A stretch of 64,000 bases of DNA from Pardosa pseudoannulata (Eukaryota > Arthropoda > Arachnida > Araneae > Lycosidae). A program made the position numbers and the translations under genes. A model generated the notes under the pieces. It did no database searches, was not told the origin of the DNA, and was given only the letters and a program-made list of their open reading frames with translations. The DNA lies in assembly GCA_032207245.1 (NCBI GenBank), contig CM063501.1, forward strand, positions 59,333,170 through 59,397,169. The letters run 5' to 3'. Of this stretch, positions 43,501 to 55,566 are shown in pieces; position 1 is the first letter of the stretch; every line of letters starts with the position of its first letter.

Positions 43501-45402
43501 TTGTTCTGAAATTGAGTACGAGTGAATTAAAGGGGGGGAATTTATCTAATTTTGCATATCGTATATTGTTATTAAAATCACGGTGTTCCAAACTGATCAC
43601 ATTAAGCGGAGTCCACTGTATATACAACAATATACATGTACATTAATCAATATACATATTTTACAGCACACATTAGACTTCCTTTTCATTAACTCAAGAA
43701 CAGAGCGGCTGGAATATAAATAACTATTTAAATTTCATAATTATTACAAAAAACAACTAGTAAATATATTTGATTAACTTTACTTTTACAACGTTATTAC
43801 GAAAATACTTTTTAGTGATTGATAAGTACAGTTCACTTGCTGTGAAGGTCATTCTATATTTGTAATATTATATTTGTAGTTTTTATCGATTGGTTTATTC
43901 GACACAGCAGTAATATTCCTGATTTCAAGTGTTTTACTAAGTGCTTTCTTTTTACTATGTTAAAATTATCGTTTTATGAGATTGTTACATCGGTTAATGT
44001 TATCGGTTTCAGAACCTCATCTTAACTGGCAAAGAAATATTCACAATGTATTCAGAAGGAATCCATCCTTTCTGTTTCTTCGCTGTTGTTTGCATTTTTG
44101 AAAATTCTTTCTCTTCCATCTAGGGAATTGGAAAATGAACAAAGGAGTGGGGTTACTTGTTCCTGAAATTTTTCGGAAATAAGCACACCCTGTTGGTTGT
44201 CAGTGATTGTCAGATAAGTAGAAGGCCATACATTCTTATCGGAACTGAGAAGGAGCGTATTCACATTTTATGCCTTGCTCGCTTATATGCAGTTTTTCGA
44301 TATACAAGCCAGAAGGCGAAATGATTTAACGTTAAAACAAAAGATCGGAATTTTAATTTGTTATGCCAGGTTGGTTATGATTATGAACAATTTATCAGTG
44401 AGTTCTTGGGAAAAAATGTAGACAGTCAACAATTGATAAATTTTTTTTTAATTATGCAGACAATTTTTATGTTTTTAAGGATAATATACATAAAAGCAGG
44501 ATAATATAAGGTGTGATTTTTCATTTTGTTTTGAAATTTGGTACGTGTGAATTAAAGGGGGGGGGAATTTATCTAATTTTTCATATCGTTTATTCTTATC
44601 AATCGTTTATTATTATCAGTCTTTTATTGTTATTAAAATCATATTGTCCCAAACTGATCACATTAAGCGGAGTCCACTGTATATACAACACTATACATGT
44701 ATATATAATCAATATACATATAAACAATAATAATCACAATATACATATTTTACATCACACATTAGACTTCATTTTCATTAACTCAAGAGGTAGAACAGAG
44801 CGGCTGGAACATAAATAACTATTTAAATTTCATAATTATTACAAAAAACAACTAGTAAATATATTTGATTGTCTTTATTTTTACAACGCTATTACGAAAA
44901 TACTTTTTAGTGATTTATTAGTACAATTCACTTGCTGTGAAGGTCATTCTATATTTGTAATATTATATTTGTAGTTTTTATCGATTGGTTTATTCGACAC
45001 AGCAGTAATATTCCTGATTTCAAGTTTATTACTATGTGCTTTCTTTTTACTATGTTAAAAATATCGTTTTATGAGATTGTTACATCGGTTAATGTTATCG
45101 GTTTCAGAACTTCATCTTAACTGACAAAGGAATATTCACAATGTATTCAGAAGGAATCCATCCTTTCTGTTTCTTCGTTGTTGTTTGCATTTTTGAAAAT
45201 TCTTTCTCTTCCATCTAGGGAAATGGAAAATTAACAAAGAAGTGGGGTTACTTGTTCCAGAAATTTTTCGGAAATAAGCACATCCTGTTGGTCGTCAGTG
45301 GTTGTCAGATAAGCAGAAGGCAACACATTCTTATCGGAACTGAGAAAGAATGTATTCACATTTTATGCCTTGCTCGCGTACATGCTGCTTGTCGATATGG
45401 AA
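39811..45402. repeat. Satellite of 1.02-1.10 kb units built on the Tigger-type MITE
   Basis: The anchor ATGTTAAAATTATCG (AAAATATCG in the last unit) occurs at 39811, 40886, 41909, 42935, 43957 and 45052, giving periods of 1075, 1023, 1026, 1022 and 1095 bp. Each complete unit is about 700 bp of MITE (left end missing after the first unit) ending at its right inverted repeat (40514, 41570, 42596, 43618, 44679), plus about 370 bp of flank ending TTTACTATG. The sixth unit stops abruptly at about 45402. Units 2 and 4 are almost identical, as are 3 and 5, which indicates duplication of a two-unit block. The 70-codon minus-strand frame recurring in five units contains no known motif and runs opposite to the transposase-like frame. 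Confidence 0.93.
42254..42454 (+). pseudogene. Tigger-type transposase N-terminal remnant (unit 3)
   Basis: The plus strand reads MEARKRNDLTLKQKIGILIC followed by YARLVMITNSLS. The K-R-x-D-L-T-L-K-Q-K-I-x-I-L string matches the first helix of the pipsqueak-type DNA-binding domain at the N-terminus of pogo/Tigger/CENP-B-like transposases (commonly K.R..LTLKQK.EIL). The similarity fades after about residue 25, and there is no second helix-turn-helix and no DDE domain. Homologous sequence is present in every unit. Units 2 and 4 share a small deletion in AAAACAAAAGA(TC)GG that breaks the frame. Confidence 0.6.
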
Positions 45403-46170
45403 GAATTTATTAAATTTAAAAAGTACGTTTATTATAAACAAAAATTTTTATACCACATTTGAGTAAAATTTAATTTTGTACTACTCTGCAAAATAAATCT
45501 CTACATTACAGTACGTTTCATTATCTAAAAAACTGAAAACTGTTATGAAATTTTAAAAATATTAAAATAATTGAAATATTATGCTCTAACAATAAATTTA
45601 GTTCCCTATTATTAAAATGTGGGTTTACAGAAAAAAAAATGATAATTAGCCTTAATACGTCATAAATATTTAATTTCTAACATATATTTCAGAAATTATT
45701 TTGTAGGTAAGTAAATTTCAATATTTTTTTTTCAATAGTCTATACATTTTATGAAATTCCAAAATATTATTACTTCATGTAACAATACTAAATAAATTTT
45801 ATATATATTAATATTTATTAATAATGTAGAAAAATCTTTATTCTAAACAGACTGAAACTTCTTAGTTTATTGTGAATCAAAAAAATGGCTATTAGAGTAT
45901 TTTTCAGCTCAAACTGTACTATTTCTCCTTAATTTTTCTTTTTCTCTATTTATTATATTTTCTCCAGTAGTTATTTAAATACCCGTTTTTCTTTAGTTAA
46001 AAATTTACTTTAAGGACAAATATAATTAACTGAAATTTTTTATAAAAATTTGATAGTTAAAATAAATTCTAAACTTACATTCCTCATTTATAACTTCTGA
46101 GATTCTAAACCTTTTCAGAATTGTGTTTTACAACAGGCAGAATAATCGATTTTGAATCTGGATAAATTAA
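45403..46170. other. Unassigned AT-rich DNA
   Basis: No gene or element recognised. Confidence 0.6.
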
Positions 46171-46216
46171 TACGTGTGTATATATATATATGTCTATATA
46201 TATATGTCTATATATA

Positions 46217-46287
<71 letters not shown>

Positions 46288-46302
46288 GTATTTATTTATA
46301 TA

Positions 46303-46345
<43 letters not shown>

Positions 46346-46346
46346 G

Positions 46347-46382
<36 letters not shown>

Positions 46383-46415
46383 ATTTTTATATATATATAT
46401 GTATTTATTTATATA

Positions 46416-46503
<88 letters not shown>
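46171..46503. repeat. (TA)n tract with TTTATATAATGATG variants, about 330 bp
   Basis: The tract includes a repeated higher unit GTATTTATTTATATAATGATG (about 46288 and 46400), implying a local duplication of roughly 110 bp within the microsatellite. The open frames here are read-through. Confidence 0.95.
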
Positions 46504-46512
<9 letters not shown>

Positions 46513-46893
46513 GGGCGAGACTCATTCAAAAGCACAACACATTTTATTTCTGGTGAGACACATGGAATCCATACAACAGGCAAACACTTTTACAACCTCG
46601 TGAGCATAGACAATGTGATCCCGCACATACACTTTTCAAGTGGGGATTCGACAGGTAAAAAGACTACGACTAATCCCTAAGCACAATTGATCACGTGATA
46701 AAAAATACCCATGTTTAAAGAGAATTCGCTAACTATTGGCTAAAGTAGTACAGACAGAGGCTGAATTAAGTCTATAGCGTGTCTGGAGGGAAAAATCAGA
46801 ATTACCGCTCAAAACCCTAACGTACTTTATGAACAAAAGTTAAATTAATATTAAATTAATATTAAAATACTTAAATAAGGGATTTTAATATGA
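46504..46893 (-). repeat. TA-bounded interspersed repeat, copy 2
   Basis: Homologous to 21728-22097 in the same orientation and again bordered on both sides by (TA)n tracts. Blocks in common include GCGAGACTCATTCAAAA, ACAACAGGCAAA, GCACAATTGATCACGTGATA, CTATAGCGTGTCTGGAGGG and AAATAAGGGATTTTAATAT. This copy contains a short duplication of TTAAATTAATAT near its right end. No coding capacity; strand is nominal. Confidence 0.75.
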
Positions 46894-46961
46894 CATATAT
46901 ATATATAAATATATGTATGTATATGTATATGTATATGTATTTATATATATATGTATTTATA

Positions 46962-47051
<90 letters not shown>
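46894..47051. repeat. (TA)n tract with GTATAT/TTTATAT variants
   Basis: Directly continuous with the right end of the TA-bounded repeat. Confidence 0.93.
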
Positions 47052-48804
47052 CTTTCCATTTACTAGTTGCATATATCCATTAAAGAGTGTCTTGAAATAA
47101 AATTGTCTAGAAAATATGTTTCTGCTAGAAAGATCTAAAGCCTATATGTTCAATAGTTTTTTTCTCATAGTTCAATAGTAATCTCATTATGTATATGTAA
47201 TATTCTTATGTAACACAGCCTAAAAAAATGCCAGATTATTTTTTCTTATTATTTCCCTACGAAAATATTTTAAATATCTTACTATCATTGTTATTAAGTT
47301 GTAAAGGTGGAATTAATGGAATACATAGAACTAGTTAAATATATATCATTTGTGTACAAACTGAAAGGAAAATTATTTCGTTTATGAGTTAAAAAAAATT
47401 TTATGCAATCAAGATAATGATATTGCGTAGCATTTTTATACAGTTTAAATAAATCATTTAGCCTATTTCATATAATAATTGCATATTTCCACCAAAACTA
47501 ATAGTACGCTCAACATATTATGTAATATAATAATGACATCCTCAAATTAATTTCAAAATAAATGTTTAATATAGTTTCATTTTATTATTCTGTTAAATGA
47601 TGAATTGTAAGAAAGATTTAAATGTTATTTGTTATAGTACTAAAATTCTAATTATCAAAATTTAATAATAGTAAAGCTGGATTTAATGATATTTTATTAC
47701 CGTTTTTTCTCAACTCTAAATTAAAGCGTTCACTATAAAATATTTAATCCATATTAGCTTTCAGATTGAAAATTTTCTTTTTAAAAACCTTTGTTTCATT
47801 CATCATTAAATTAAAAGCTCTACTACATTTATAATAAATTTTTTACAAATTCTTTATTAGCACTCTAATTTTTTAAATGCATTTAGTTTTTTAGTTTAAC
47901 ATTGCATATTTAAAAAGATATCATATACTAAATAAAAAAAAGTACAATTATATTTATTCACAAGTTACGTTTAAATATATGCGTATCAGAAAAACTAGTT
48001 TTTAGATCTAAAGAAGTAAAATATGTGTTTTATTTTATAAACTAAGACTGTAAATGTACATTGTGTTTTTTTCATTTATAAGAATTATGTAATTGAAATT
48101 TTAAAAAAAATAGCATTTGTTATAATATGAAAGGAAATGTATTGCTTGTACTAATATATATTTATTTGGCTGTATAAAATAAAAAAAATTATTTCTAATT
48201 TACACATTTCAAAAGTAAGTTAAGTTGCGGGTTAAATGACTTTCCATTTACTAGTTGCTTATTTTTTAAGGTTTTTAATACATTTTTACTTATAACAAAA
48301 GTAAGTAATTCTTATAATGATAGAGCCTTATAAACGGTGTAGAAAAAATTACTCTAAACACAGTAGATCTTTACATTTCATAATGGTACAAAAATTATAA
48401 CTAAGTCAAAAATCTAATGTATCACACGACTTCTTTGTGCATCTGTTAATTGGTATCTATTATTCTATTTTTATTGTATAATGCGTTATCAGAATTATGA
48501 TTTTCAAAATTGTTTAAAATTCAAAATTAGTTTTTTTACTCATTATCCATGTATTGTCTGAGTAGAACTCAAGTACTACCGTTTGGTGGTGACCCAGAGC
48601 ATAAATATCTGTTTAATTGAAGTTTTCATTTTATAGCTTTTTTGTTATAAACTCAAAATTTTCATGACTGCCTCTCTAAATTAACTATGTATCAGAGAGC
48701 AATAAACAGTTACAATCGACCTCATAATTTATGTCTAACAAATTTGGTTAAAGGGTTTAATATAATGCTCTTATTGAGTTCTAAATATAAATAATTATCA
48801 AAAG
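47052..48804. other. Unassigned AT-rich DNA
   Basis: ACTTTCCATTTACTAGTTGC occurs at 47051 and again at about 48239, a 20-bp direct repeat 1.19 kb apart. A block at 48560-48665 resembles 55744-55850 (see that entry). No gene is recognised. Confidence 0.5.
48560..48665. repeat. Short interspersed repeat, copy 1
   Basis: GAGTAGAACTCAAGTAC followed by a CCACC...GGTGG-like palindromic core is shared with 55744-55850, and similarity continues weakly into a TATAAAC-containing segment. It is too short and diverged to classify. Confidence 0.45.
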
Positions 48805-48809
48805 AACTC

Positions 48810-49356
48810 TGTAAGTATCGCGTCCGTCTCTGTCAGGGATCAAAGAAAAAATGTGTTGGCTAAAGCGAACTTTTGGTTTATTGTAAGGCGCCGAACATTT
48901 CAAAACGCCGAACAATTGGAAAACGGCAGTAATGGTCTTTTTTGGACGCACGGACGATTAGTGTCAAATCTGCCGTTTTGTCAAGGCACCAACAGAAAGA
49001 AGAAATTGTTCTTTGTGCTACCGCATTAGCTACTCCAAGGACGGAGGTCAACTGGGGGGGTGTCGATCTCCCCCAAAACCGAGGTTTCCTGTTTGACAAA
49101 GGAAGAACGGGAGGGAATCCAGGCTGAACTTGCAAATGAGAAGGTTGCTGAGAATGAGCTCCTCTCTCGACGATTTTAGCTATAGTTTCCTTTAAATGTT
49201 TTTGGTCGTAATAAATCAACGTTGTTAAGTTTGAACTTCTCTACGGCTGATCATTTCGTCTCCATACCTGCTCCCTATAAGAAACCCACGTGAAGTCATA
49301 CCCAAATGACTTACAGTTGAAAATAGAACGTTCGCAGACCGCTCGGCGAGTTTACA
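48810..49356 (-). mobile_element. Solo LTR, copy 2, with perfect 5-bp TSD
   Basis: This 547-bp block on the minus strand begins TGTAAACTCGCC and ends ATACTTACA. It is flanked by AACTC at 48805-48809 and 49357-49361. It aligns by eye over its whole length with the plus strand of 508-1098, so the two copies confirm each other's ends. TG...CA termini, a perfect 5-bp TSD and the absence of retroviral-type coding sequence on either side define a solo LTR. The 113-codon minus-strand frame at 48878-49219 lies wholly inside the LTR and is not a host gene. It is GC-richer than the surroundings, which explains the open frames. Confidence 0.88.
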
Positions 49357-49384
49357 AACTCTAAACTTTTAAAAGTATTCATAT

Positions 49385-52300
49385 AAAATTTATCCTTTAT
49401 TAATAGTTGGATAATTCTTATGAAATAGAAATACATTACCCTACCGAACAAGAATTTACCCTTATATAAAAAAGATTTTCGGCTCAAAAGTTACTAACTT
49501 GTGTTATAACATGAAGAATTATTCCTGCTTGATTTATATAGTTTTGCACAAATGCAATACAGCTTTAATATATAAGCACTTATGTTAACACATTTCATAC
49601 CATTTTCCTATGAAAAGACAGATAAAAATATTAGATGGGAGTGCAAAATTAATTAATTTTCTTCCAAAAATCCTAATGGAATGTAAACAAAGATTGTATA
49701 TATGAATAAAAAAAATAAAAAACAGAAATATAAAAAAGGGAATGTTGTTATATTTGGTTTATTTATACCTCAAATAGAATAATTATTCTCAAATTTAAAT
49801 AAAACAATTTAGGATTAAATGAATTAAAAGAAATAACATGACATTTTTAAATTCCGGTCATGTATATGGAAACAAGCTATTTCATGCTTGAACTAACTTA
49901 TCAAGCAAGTGTACGTAAACATTTCATCTTTTGAGAGGAGTTTCTCGCTTGACAGTCTTTGACATTGTCAAATTTTTCCTACTTCAAGCTCGAATTCAAC
50001 GTGAATAACAATGAACAGTAAGATATCATCATTAGTTTCGAACAATTTAAAAGATTAGGATCAATTTAAATATTTATTGTAGTGCTTCAAAATCAATGTT
50101 GACTGATCATAGATAAGAATTGTTATCATTTTTATCGTATTAAGTAAAAATAGAAAAATATTAATATGTATGGATATGAAATATCAAAGTATATATGTAC
50201 ATATAGCATATCAAAGTTATTTGGGTCTATCAAATTTCTATTTAACATTAATGTAATGTCAATAAATTTCTCAAAATACAAAATTTGCAAAAAGAATTTT
50301 GTTAATTTTGTTTCATTTAATGTGTCAAAAAATTCAATTTAAAGATTTATTGTAATACTTCAAAATCAATGTTGACTGATCATAGATAAGAATTTTTATT
50401 ATTGTTTTCGTATTAACTAAAGATACAAAAATGTTAATATTTATGTATATGAAATATCAAAGTATATTTGTACATATAACATATCAAAGTTATTTGGATC
50501 TATCAACTTTAGATTAAACATTAACGTAGTGTCTACTATTTCCCAAAATACAAAATTTACAAAAGGAAGAGCTGAATTTCAAATGCTACTCTAATAAAAG
50601 TTACCATCTATTAATAATTGCATTTTTTCGCTTCCCTTGAAAAAAACATATATCTACTAAATAAGTAATTGCCTTTCATAACGTCGAGTTTTTATTTCAA
50701 AAGGCTCTGTACTTTCTTAAGCTACAAATGCAATGAAATTTCCTTGCTGTACAGATATAATTCTGTAAAATCACAACACTGTAAAACCGCAACACAGCTT
50801 TATTAGCGCAATACATTTTTAACCCACTGGAAGCCATTGTCTATTTAAAAGAGAGAGAAAAAAGTTGCGTATCAAATTGCAAATGTTACTCACTTTTACC
50901 AAAGAGTCTAATTTTCAGAAAATATAGGAGCAAAAACAATCTGGGATACATGAATATAAAATATATAACAATGTATTTCGTTAAAGATTGAAGCTTAATT
51001 TACCTTAAAGAGATAAATTATTCTTAAATTTCAACAAAATAAACTTAGATTAAATAAGTTATAGGAAATAAGATAAAACTTTTGAATTCCAGTCGTATGT
51101 GATGAAAACGAGCTGTTACATGTTCAAATTAATTGAACAAACAAGTATATGTAAACACTTCTTTTTCTGAAATAGCTCTTAATAGCTTTGCCAATGTCAC
51201 ATTTGTAATACCTGAATCTCAAATTCTATGTGAATTTAAAAAAAATAGTAAGAATTCAATATTACTCTCTAAAAAAGTTAAAAATTAAGCACAGTTTAAA
51301 TATTTTATTCAACTTCCAATAATTCAATATCAGTGTTGGCCGACTATAGATACAATTATTATCAATTTTGTTTTTTTAATTTAGCATGAATACAAAAAAT
51401 TAAGATTTATGTATAGATAATAAAAAGTATATTTATGTATATGACTTATCAAAGTTATTTGGGCTTATTAAATTTCTATTAAACATTAACGAAATGTCAT
51501 TAAAGTTAACAAAACACATAATTAACAAAAGGAAGAGCTGAATTTTAATTCATTTTTCTTGTAAAGGTTACTCTCTATTATTAAGTTCTTTATTAAGTCC
51601 CTTGTAAAAGAAATACATCACACTACTGATTAAGAAATTGCCTATTATTCTGAGGATATGTTATTATGTTTAAATGCAATACAGCTTTAATATCTCAGTA
51701 CATAATTTAATCCATATCACTCCACTGTTCTATTTAAAGGACATATAAATATTACACTTGAGAGAGCCTATTTCATCCATTATTTTTCAAAACAAATTCA
51801 ACTTTCAGTGAATGTACGAATATAAAAATTACTGGGATATATGAATATAAAATGAAACTAAATTCCTTGATGCCATAGGGGGCTAAGGCCTAGGGTGTCC
51901 GAGACCAAGTGCCCTGGGGGGGCGAAGCATATGTTCCGGCTAACTGGTAATACTTACTTGGAACCCCCAGTGTTTAGTTCCCAAGCATTCTAAGTCCTCA
52001 GTTTATGTACCCACTGAAGTGATGAAAGGCTGAGTCAACCCTGCCCAGTCAGGGGATCGAACTTCTGAACTGTGTCGTAGAAGCACGAAAAGCTATCTCA
52101 AATGACTTCATATATGAATATAGAATCTAAAAATAAATAAATAAATAAATAATAAATAATAAGAATGAATAGATGAATTTCGCTGTATTTTGTTCATTTA
52201 TGATTAATTATTTTGAAGTATAAACAAAGTAATTTGGGATTTAATTGGATAAAATAATTAACATGAAGTTTCTAAATTCCAGTCATGTATAACGTAAACG

Positions 52301-52436
52301 GGCTCTTATATGCTCGAACTAACTTAACAAACAAGGCCATGTAAACATTTCATCTTCTGAAAGAAGTTTGTTGCTTGGATGGTTTCAACAATGGCACATT
52401 TTTACTGCCTCAATCTCAAAAATGTCTTACTTAGAC
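49385..52436. repeat. Diverged tandem triplication, period about 0.9-1.2 kb
   Basis: Three related blocks follow one another. Anchors: GCAATACAGCTTTAATAT or variants at about 49553, 50788 and 51673, and AAATTCC(A/G)GTC at about 49848, 51081 and 52275. Each also has a GTAAACA(T/C)TTC block followed by CTTGA and a TCAAATT-like block. The first block has an extra internal duplication (ATCAATGTTGACTGATCATA at about 50092 and 50364, period about 272 bp). The third holds the SINE-like insertion at 51854-52109. The solo LTR sits immediately left of the first block. No coding potential is seen. Confidence 0.8.
51854..52109 (-). mobile_element. SINE-like insertion with 17-bp TSD
   Basis: A GC-rich 256-bp insertion interrupts the AT-rich triplication. 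It is flanked by ATATATGAATATAAAAT (51837-51853) and ATATATGAATATAGAAT (52110-52126), a 17-bp TSD with one mismatch. The second block of the triplication has the corresponding unoccupied site near 50945 (GGGATACATGAATATAAAAT). On the minus strand a B-box-like GTTCGATCCCC lies about 50 bp from the 5' end, with a weak A-box-like TAGCTTTTCGTG upstream, so a tRNA-derived SINE of a family different from the one at 11.5 and 58-60 kb is likely. There is no poly(A) or simple tail inside the TSDs. Confidence 0.65.
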
Positions 52437-52438
52437 AG

Positions 52439-53473
52439 ATCATACTTTTAGCCAGAAATAAATTTAGATAAAATTTTAAGACGTCAAATACGAAAAAATT
52501 CCATCAAAGAATAATGTTTTCAAGACTTTTTATTTCTATTCTGCAATGTTTTTATTTCTATGTTTATTTTTATACGTGCGTGTGTTCTCCTGTCAGAAAA
52601 GAAAATATACGTCTATACAGTCGAGAGATTATTTGATAATAGATATCATACTTGTCTGTAACTCTTTTCAAGGCAGACGTTTGAGTGGGAGGTGATATAT
52701 TATCTATTGCGTAACAGGTTTCATTGGTAAAAATATCCTGCCGTAGTAATTTACTTGTTGAAACAACACTTTCGTAAATAAATCATATTCCTACGTATTT
52801 AGAAATTATTTGTGCACCGAATTTATGAAATGACAGAAAATCCATTAATATTTGCAGTTTTTTCTTAACTCGAAAAGGGGAAATATATTATTCAATATAT
52901 GTCTGCTTGTGTATTTCTAAATATATTTCTTTTGTATTCAATATATAAGAATCAAGCACATTATATTGTATATTAATAAAACAATGTGAGCAATTATTAA
53001 AAGTAAGTTATTGCATATTTGAAGGAATTAGAAATTATCTAAAGACATAAAATATATCAGTGAATATCTAAAATGCAGTAAATATCCTCTAAAAATGGAA
53101 GAGATGATAGTATCGATAAAAATGGTAAATGAGACTGCATTTAAATCTTATTTTACTAGATATGTCGAATATTAAAATATGTTACAATAAAACATCTTAA
53201 TACTTTACATATTCTTGGATAAATTTTGGTTAGTTCTGTCGTGAAGACTTCCAGAATAACTCCAAAAACAATTAGGTTTAGAATATTGAGATATCAAATT
53301 TTGGGCTGTTTCCCCATCTAGTTGTGCAATTTCCTTTTCATATTGAAATCTGAAATGTATATTTAACGAAATATTTCTGCATAATGTTTACTTATACTAC
53401 CAGTCCACGATGTATAGAAATATTTAAACCTTACTGAAATACAACAGAAAAGTATTTACTCTTAAAATGAATT
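52439..53473. repeat. Recent 1.035-kb tandem duplication, left copy
   Basis: The block starts ATCATACTTTTAGCC and is repeated at an offset of 1035 bp with only scattered substitutions and indels of a few bases. No coding frame is conserved. Landmarks include ATTTTTATACGTGCGTGTGT and TTGAGTGGGAGGTGATATAT. Confidence 0.95.
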
Positions 53474-54514
53474 ATCATACTTTTAGCCAGAAATAAATTT
53501 AGATAAAATTTTAAGACGTCAAATACGAAACAATTCCGTCAAAGAATAATGTTTTCAATACTTTTTATTTCTATTCTGCAATGTTTTTATTTCTATGTTT
53601 ATTTTTATACGTGCGTGTGTTCTCCTGTCTGAAAAGAAAATATACGTCTATACAGTCGAGAGATTATTTGATAATAGATATCATACTTGTCTGTAACTCT
53701 TTTCAAGGCAGACGTTTGAGTGGGAGGTGATATATTATCTATTGCGTAACAGGTTTCATTGGTAAAAATATTCTGCCGTAGTAATTTACTTGTTGAAACA
53801 ATACTTTCGGAAATAAATCATATTCCTAAGTATTTAAAAATTATTTGTGCACAGAATTTATGAAATGACAGAAAATCCATTATTATTTGCAGTTTTTTCT
53901 TAACTCGAAAAGGGGAAATATATTATTCAATATATGTCTGCTTGTGTATTTCTAAATATATTTATTTTGTATTCAATATATAAGAATCAAGCACATTATA
54001 TTGTTTATATTAATAAAACAATGTGATCAATTATTAAAAGTAAGTTATTGCATATTTGAACGAATTAGAAATTATCTAAAGACATAAAATACTATATCAG
54101 TGAATATCTAAAATGCAATAAATATCCTCTAAAAATGGAAGAGATGATAGTATCGATAAAAATGGTAAATGAGACTGCATTTAAATCTTATTTTACTAGA
54201 TATGTTGAATATTAAAGTATGTTACAATAAAACATCTTAATGCTTTACATCTATTTTGAATATTCAAGAATAAATTTTGGTTAGTTCTGTCGTGAAGACT
54301 TCCAGAATAACTCCAAAAACAATTAGGTTTAGAATATTGAAATATCAAATTTTGTTCTGTTTCCTCATCTACTTGTGCAATTTCCTTTTCATATTGAAAT
54401 CTGAAATGTATATTTAACTAAATATTTCTGCATAATGTTTACTTATACTACCAGTCCACGATGTATAGAAATATTTAAACCTTACTGAAATACAACAGAA
54501 AAGTATTTACTCTT
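53474..54514. repeat. Recent 1.035-kb tandem duplication, right copy
   Basis: Nearly identical to 52439-53473. It ends at AAGTATTTACTCTT, where the left copy joins the right copy. The high identity implies a young event or gene conversion, or possibly an assembly artefact. Confidence 0.95.
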
Positions 54515-54917
54515 CAAATCAGTTCTTAGCTATACGTCATAATACATTTTTAAAAAATCTAATTTGGACACTACAGTGATTGTTAATGCGCCTATTAAAC
54601 TGTAAGCTTTATTGTATTGTAAAATAAACTATCAGAGTTATCATTTACATACCCCTTCAATATTCAAAATTAGATTATTTTCTCAATATATATTATTATA
54701 TAGAATTATATATATATTATATATAAGTATTATATATAAATTTTATTCTATAGGTTCGATATAAACCGAAATATTTATATATAAATTTTAAAATAATATT
54801 GTATATTGGTGAATTATTTTTTAGTTTTTATTTAGGTTTTAATCCCCTAGTATAATAATATAAGTTATAGGTCCGATCCTCGAATTTATAAAGCGGTTGT
54901 ACCTGTATAAATATATA

Positions 54918-54962
<45 letters not shown>

Positions 54963-55566
54963 ATTGATTTTTTATAGTTATAGCATAATTTCCCTTCTTT
55001 TCTACATTTAATCCATTATTTCGAGCCCTATAATTCCTCTTTAGCATTTAAATTTAAAATTTGTCACATAATAAAAAGGTAAAAATAACTTTTCAACATA
55101 TGACGTTAATACTAAACCAATCATTTCATCATTTCTTATTTCAATTATTTAAATATCGTTTTGCATTATCATACTTTTTTATCACTGAACTTAGATATAC
55201 TAAATAATTTTCTTTTATATGGCTTAAACACAATATGTACATATGTGAATTAAATTTATCATGGATTAATTTTGTTCAATGAATATAACCGGTATTAAAA
55301 AATTGTATCTACCTCCATGTACTGAATTTCATTCTTTAATTCCATTAATGCTGTTAAAAAAAAAAAAAATGGGTTTATGAATTTTCGACATAAAAAAAAT
55401 TATTTTTCTAAATTTCATTGTATAGAATTCATGTTCCAATATCTATGGCACTTAAGGTGTACCAGATAATTCTGAGACAAGATTTTTTTATTGTTATAAT
55501 ATACAATTTAAATTAATTTTTATATATAAAATGTATAAATTATACTTTATAAAATATACTTTATAA
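54515..55566. other. Unassigned AT-rich DNA with TA-rich tracts
   Basis: Short TA tracts occur at 54690-54740 and 54902-54964. A GC-richer GGTCCGATCCTCGAATTTAT near 54868 may be a transposon end, but no partner was identified. Confidence 0.5.

Noticed and set aside
39906..44264. A 70-codon minus-strand frame present in five satellite units
   Set aside because: It recurs because the unit is duplicated, runs opposite to the transposase-like frame, has no known motif and is present in non-identical repeats without sign of selection.
48878..49219. 113-codon minus-strand frame as a host gene
   Set aside because: It lies entirely inside the solo LTR defined by TG...CA ends and a perfect TSD.
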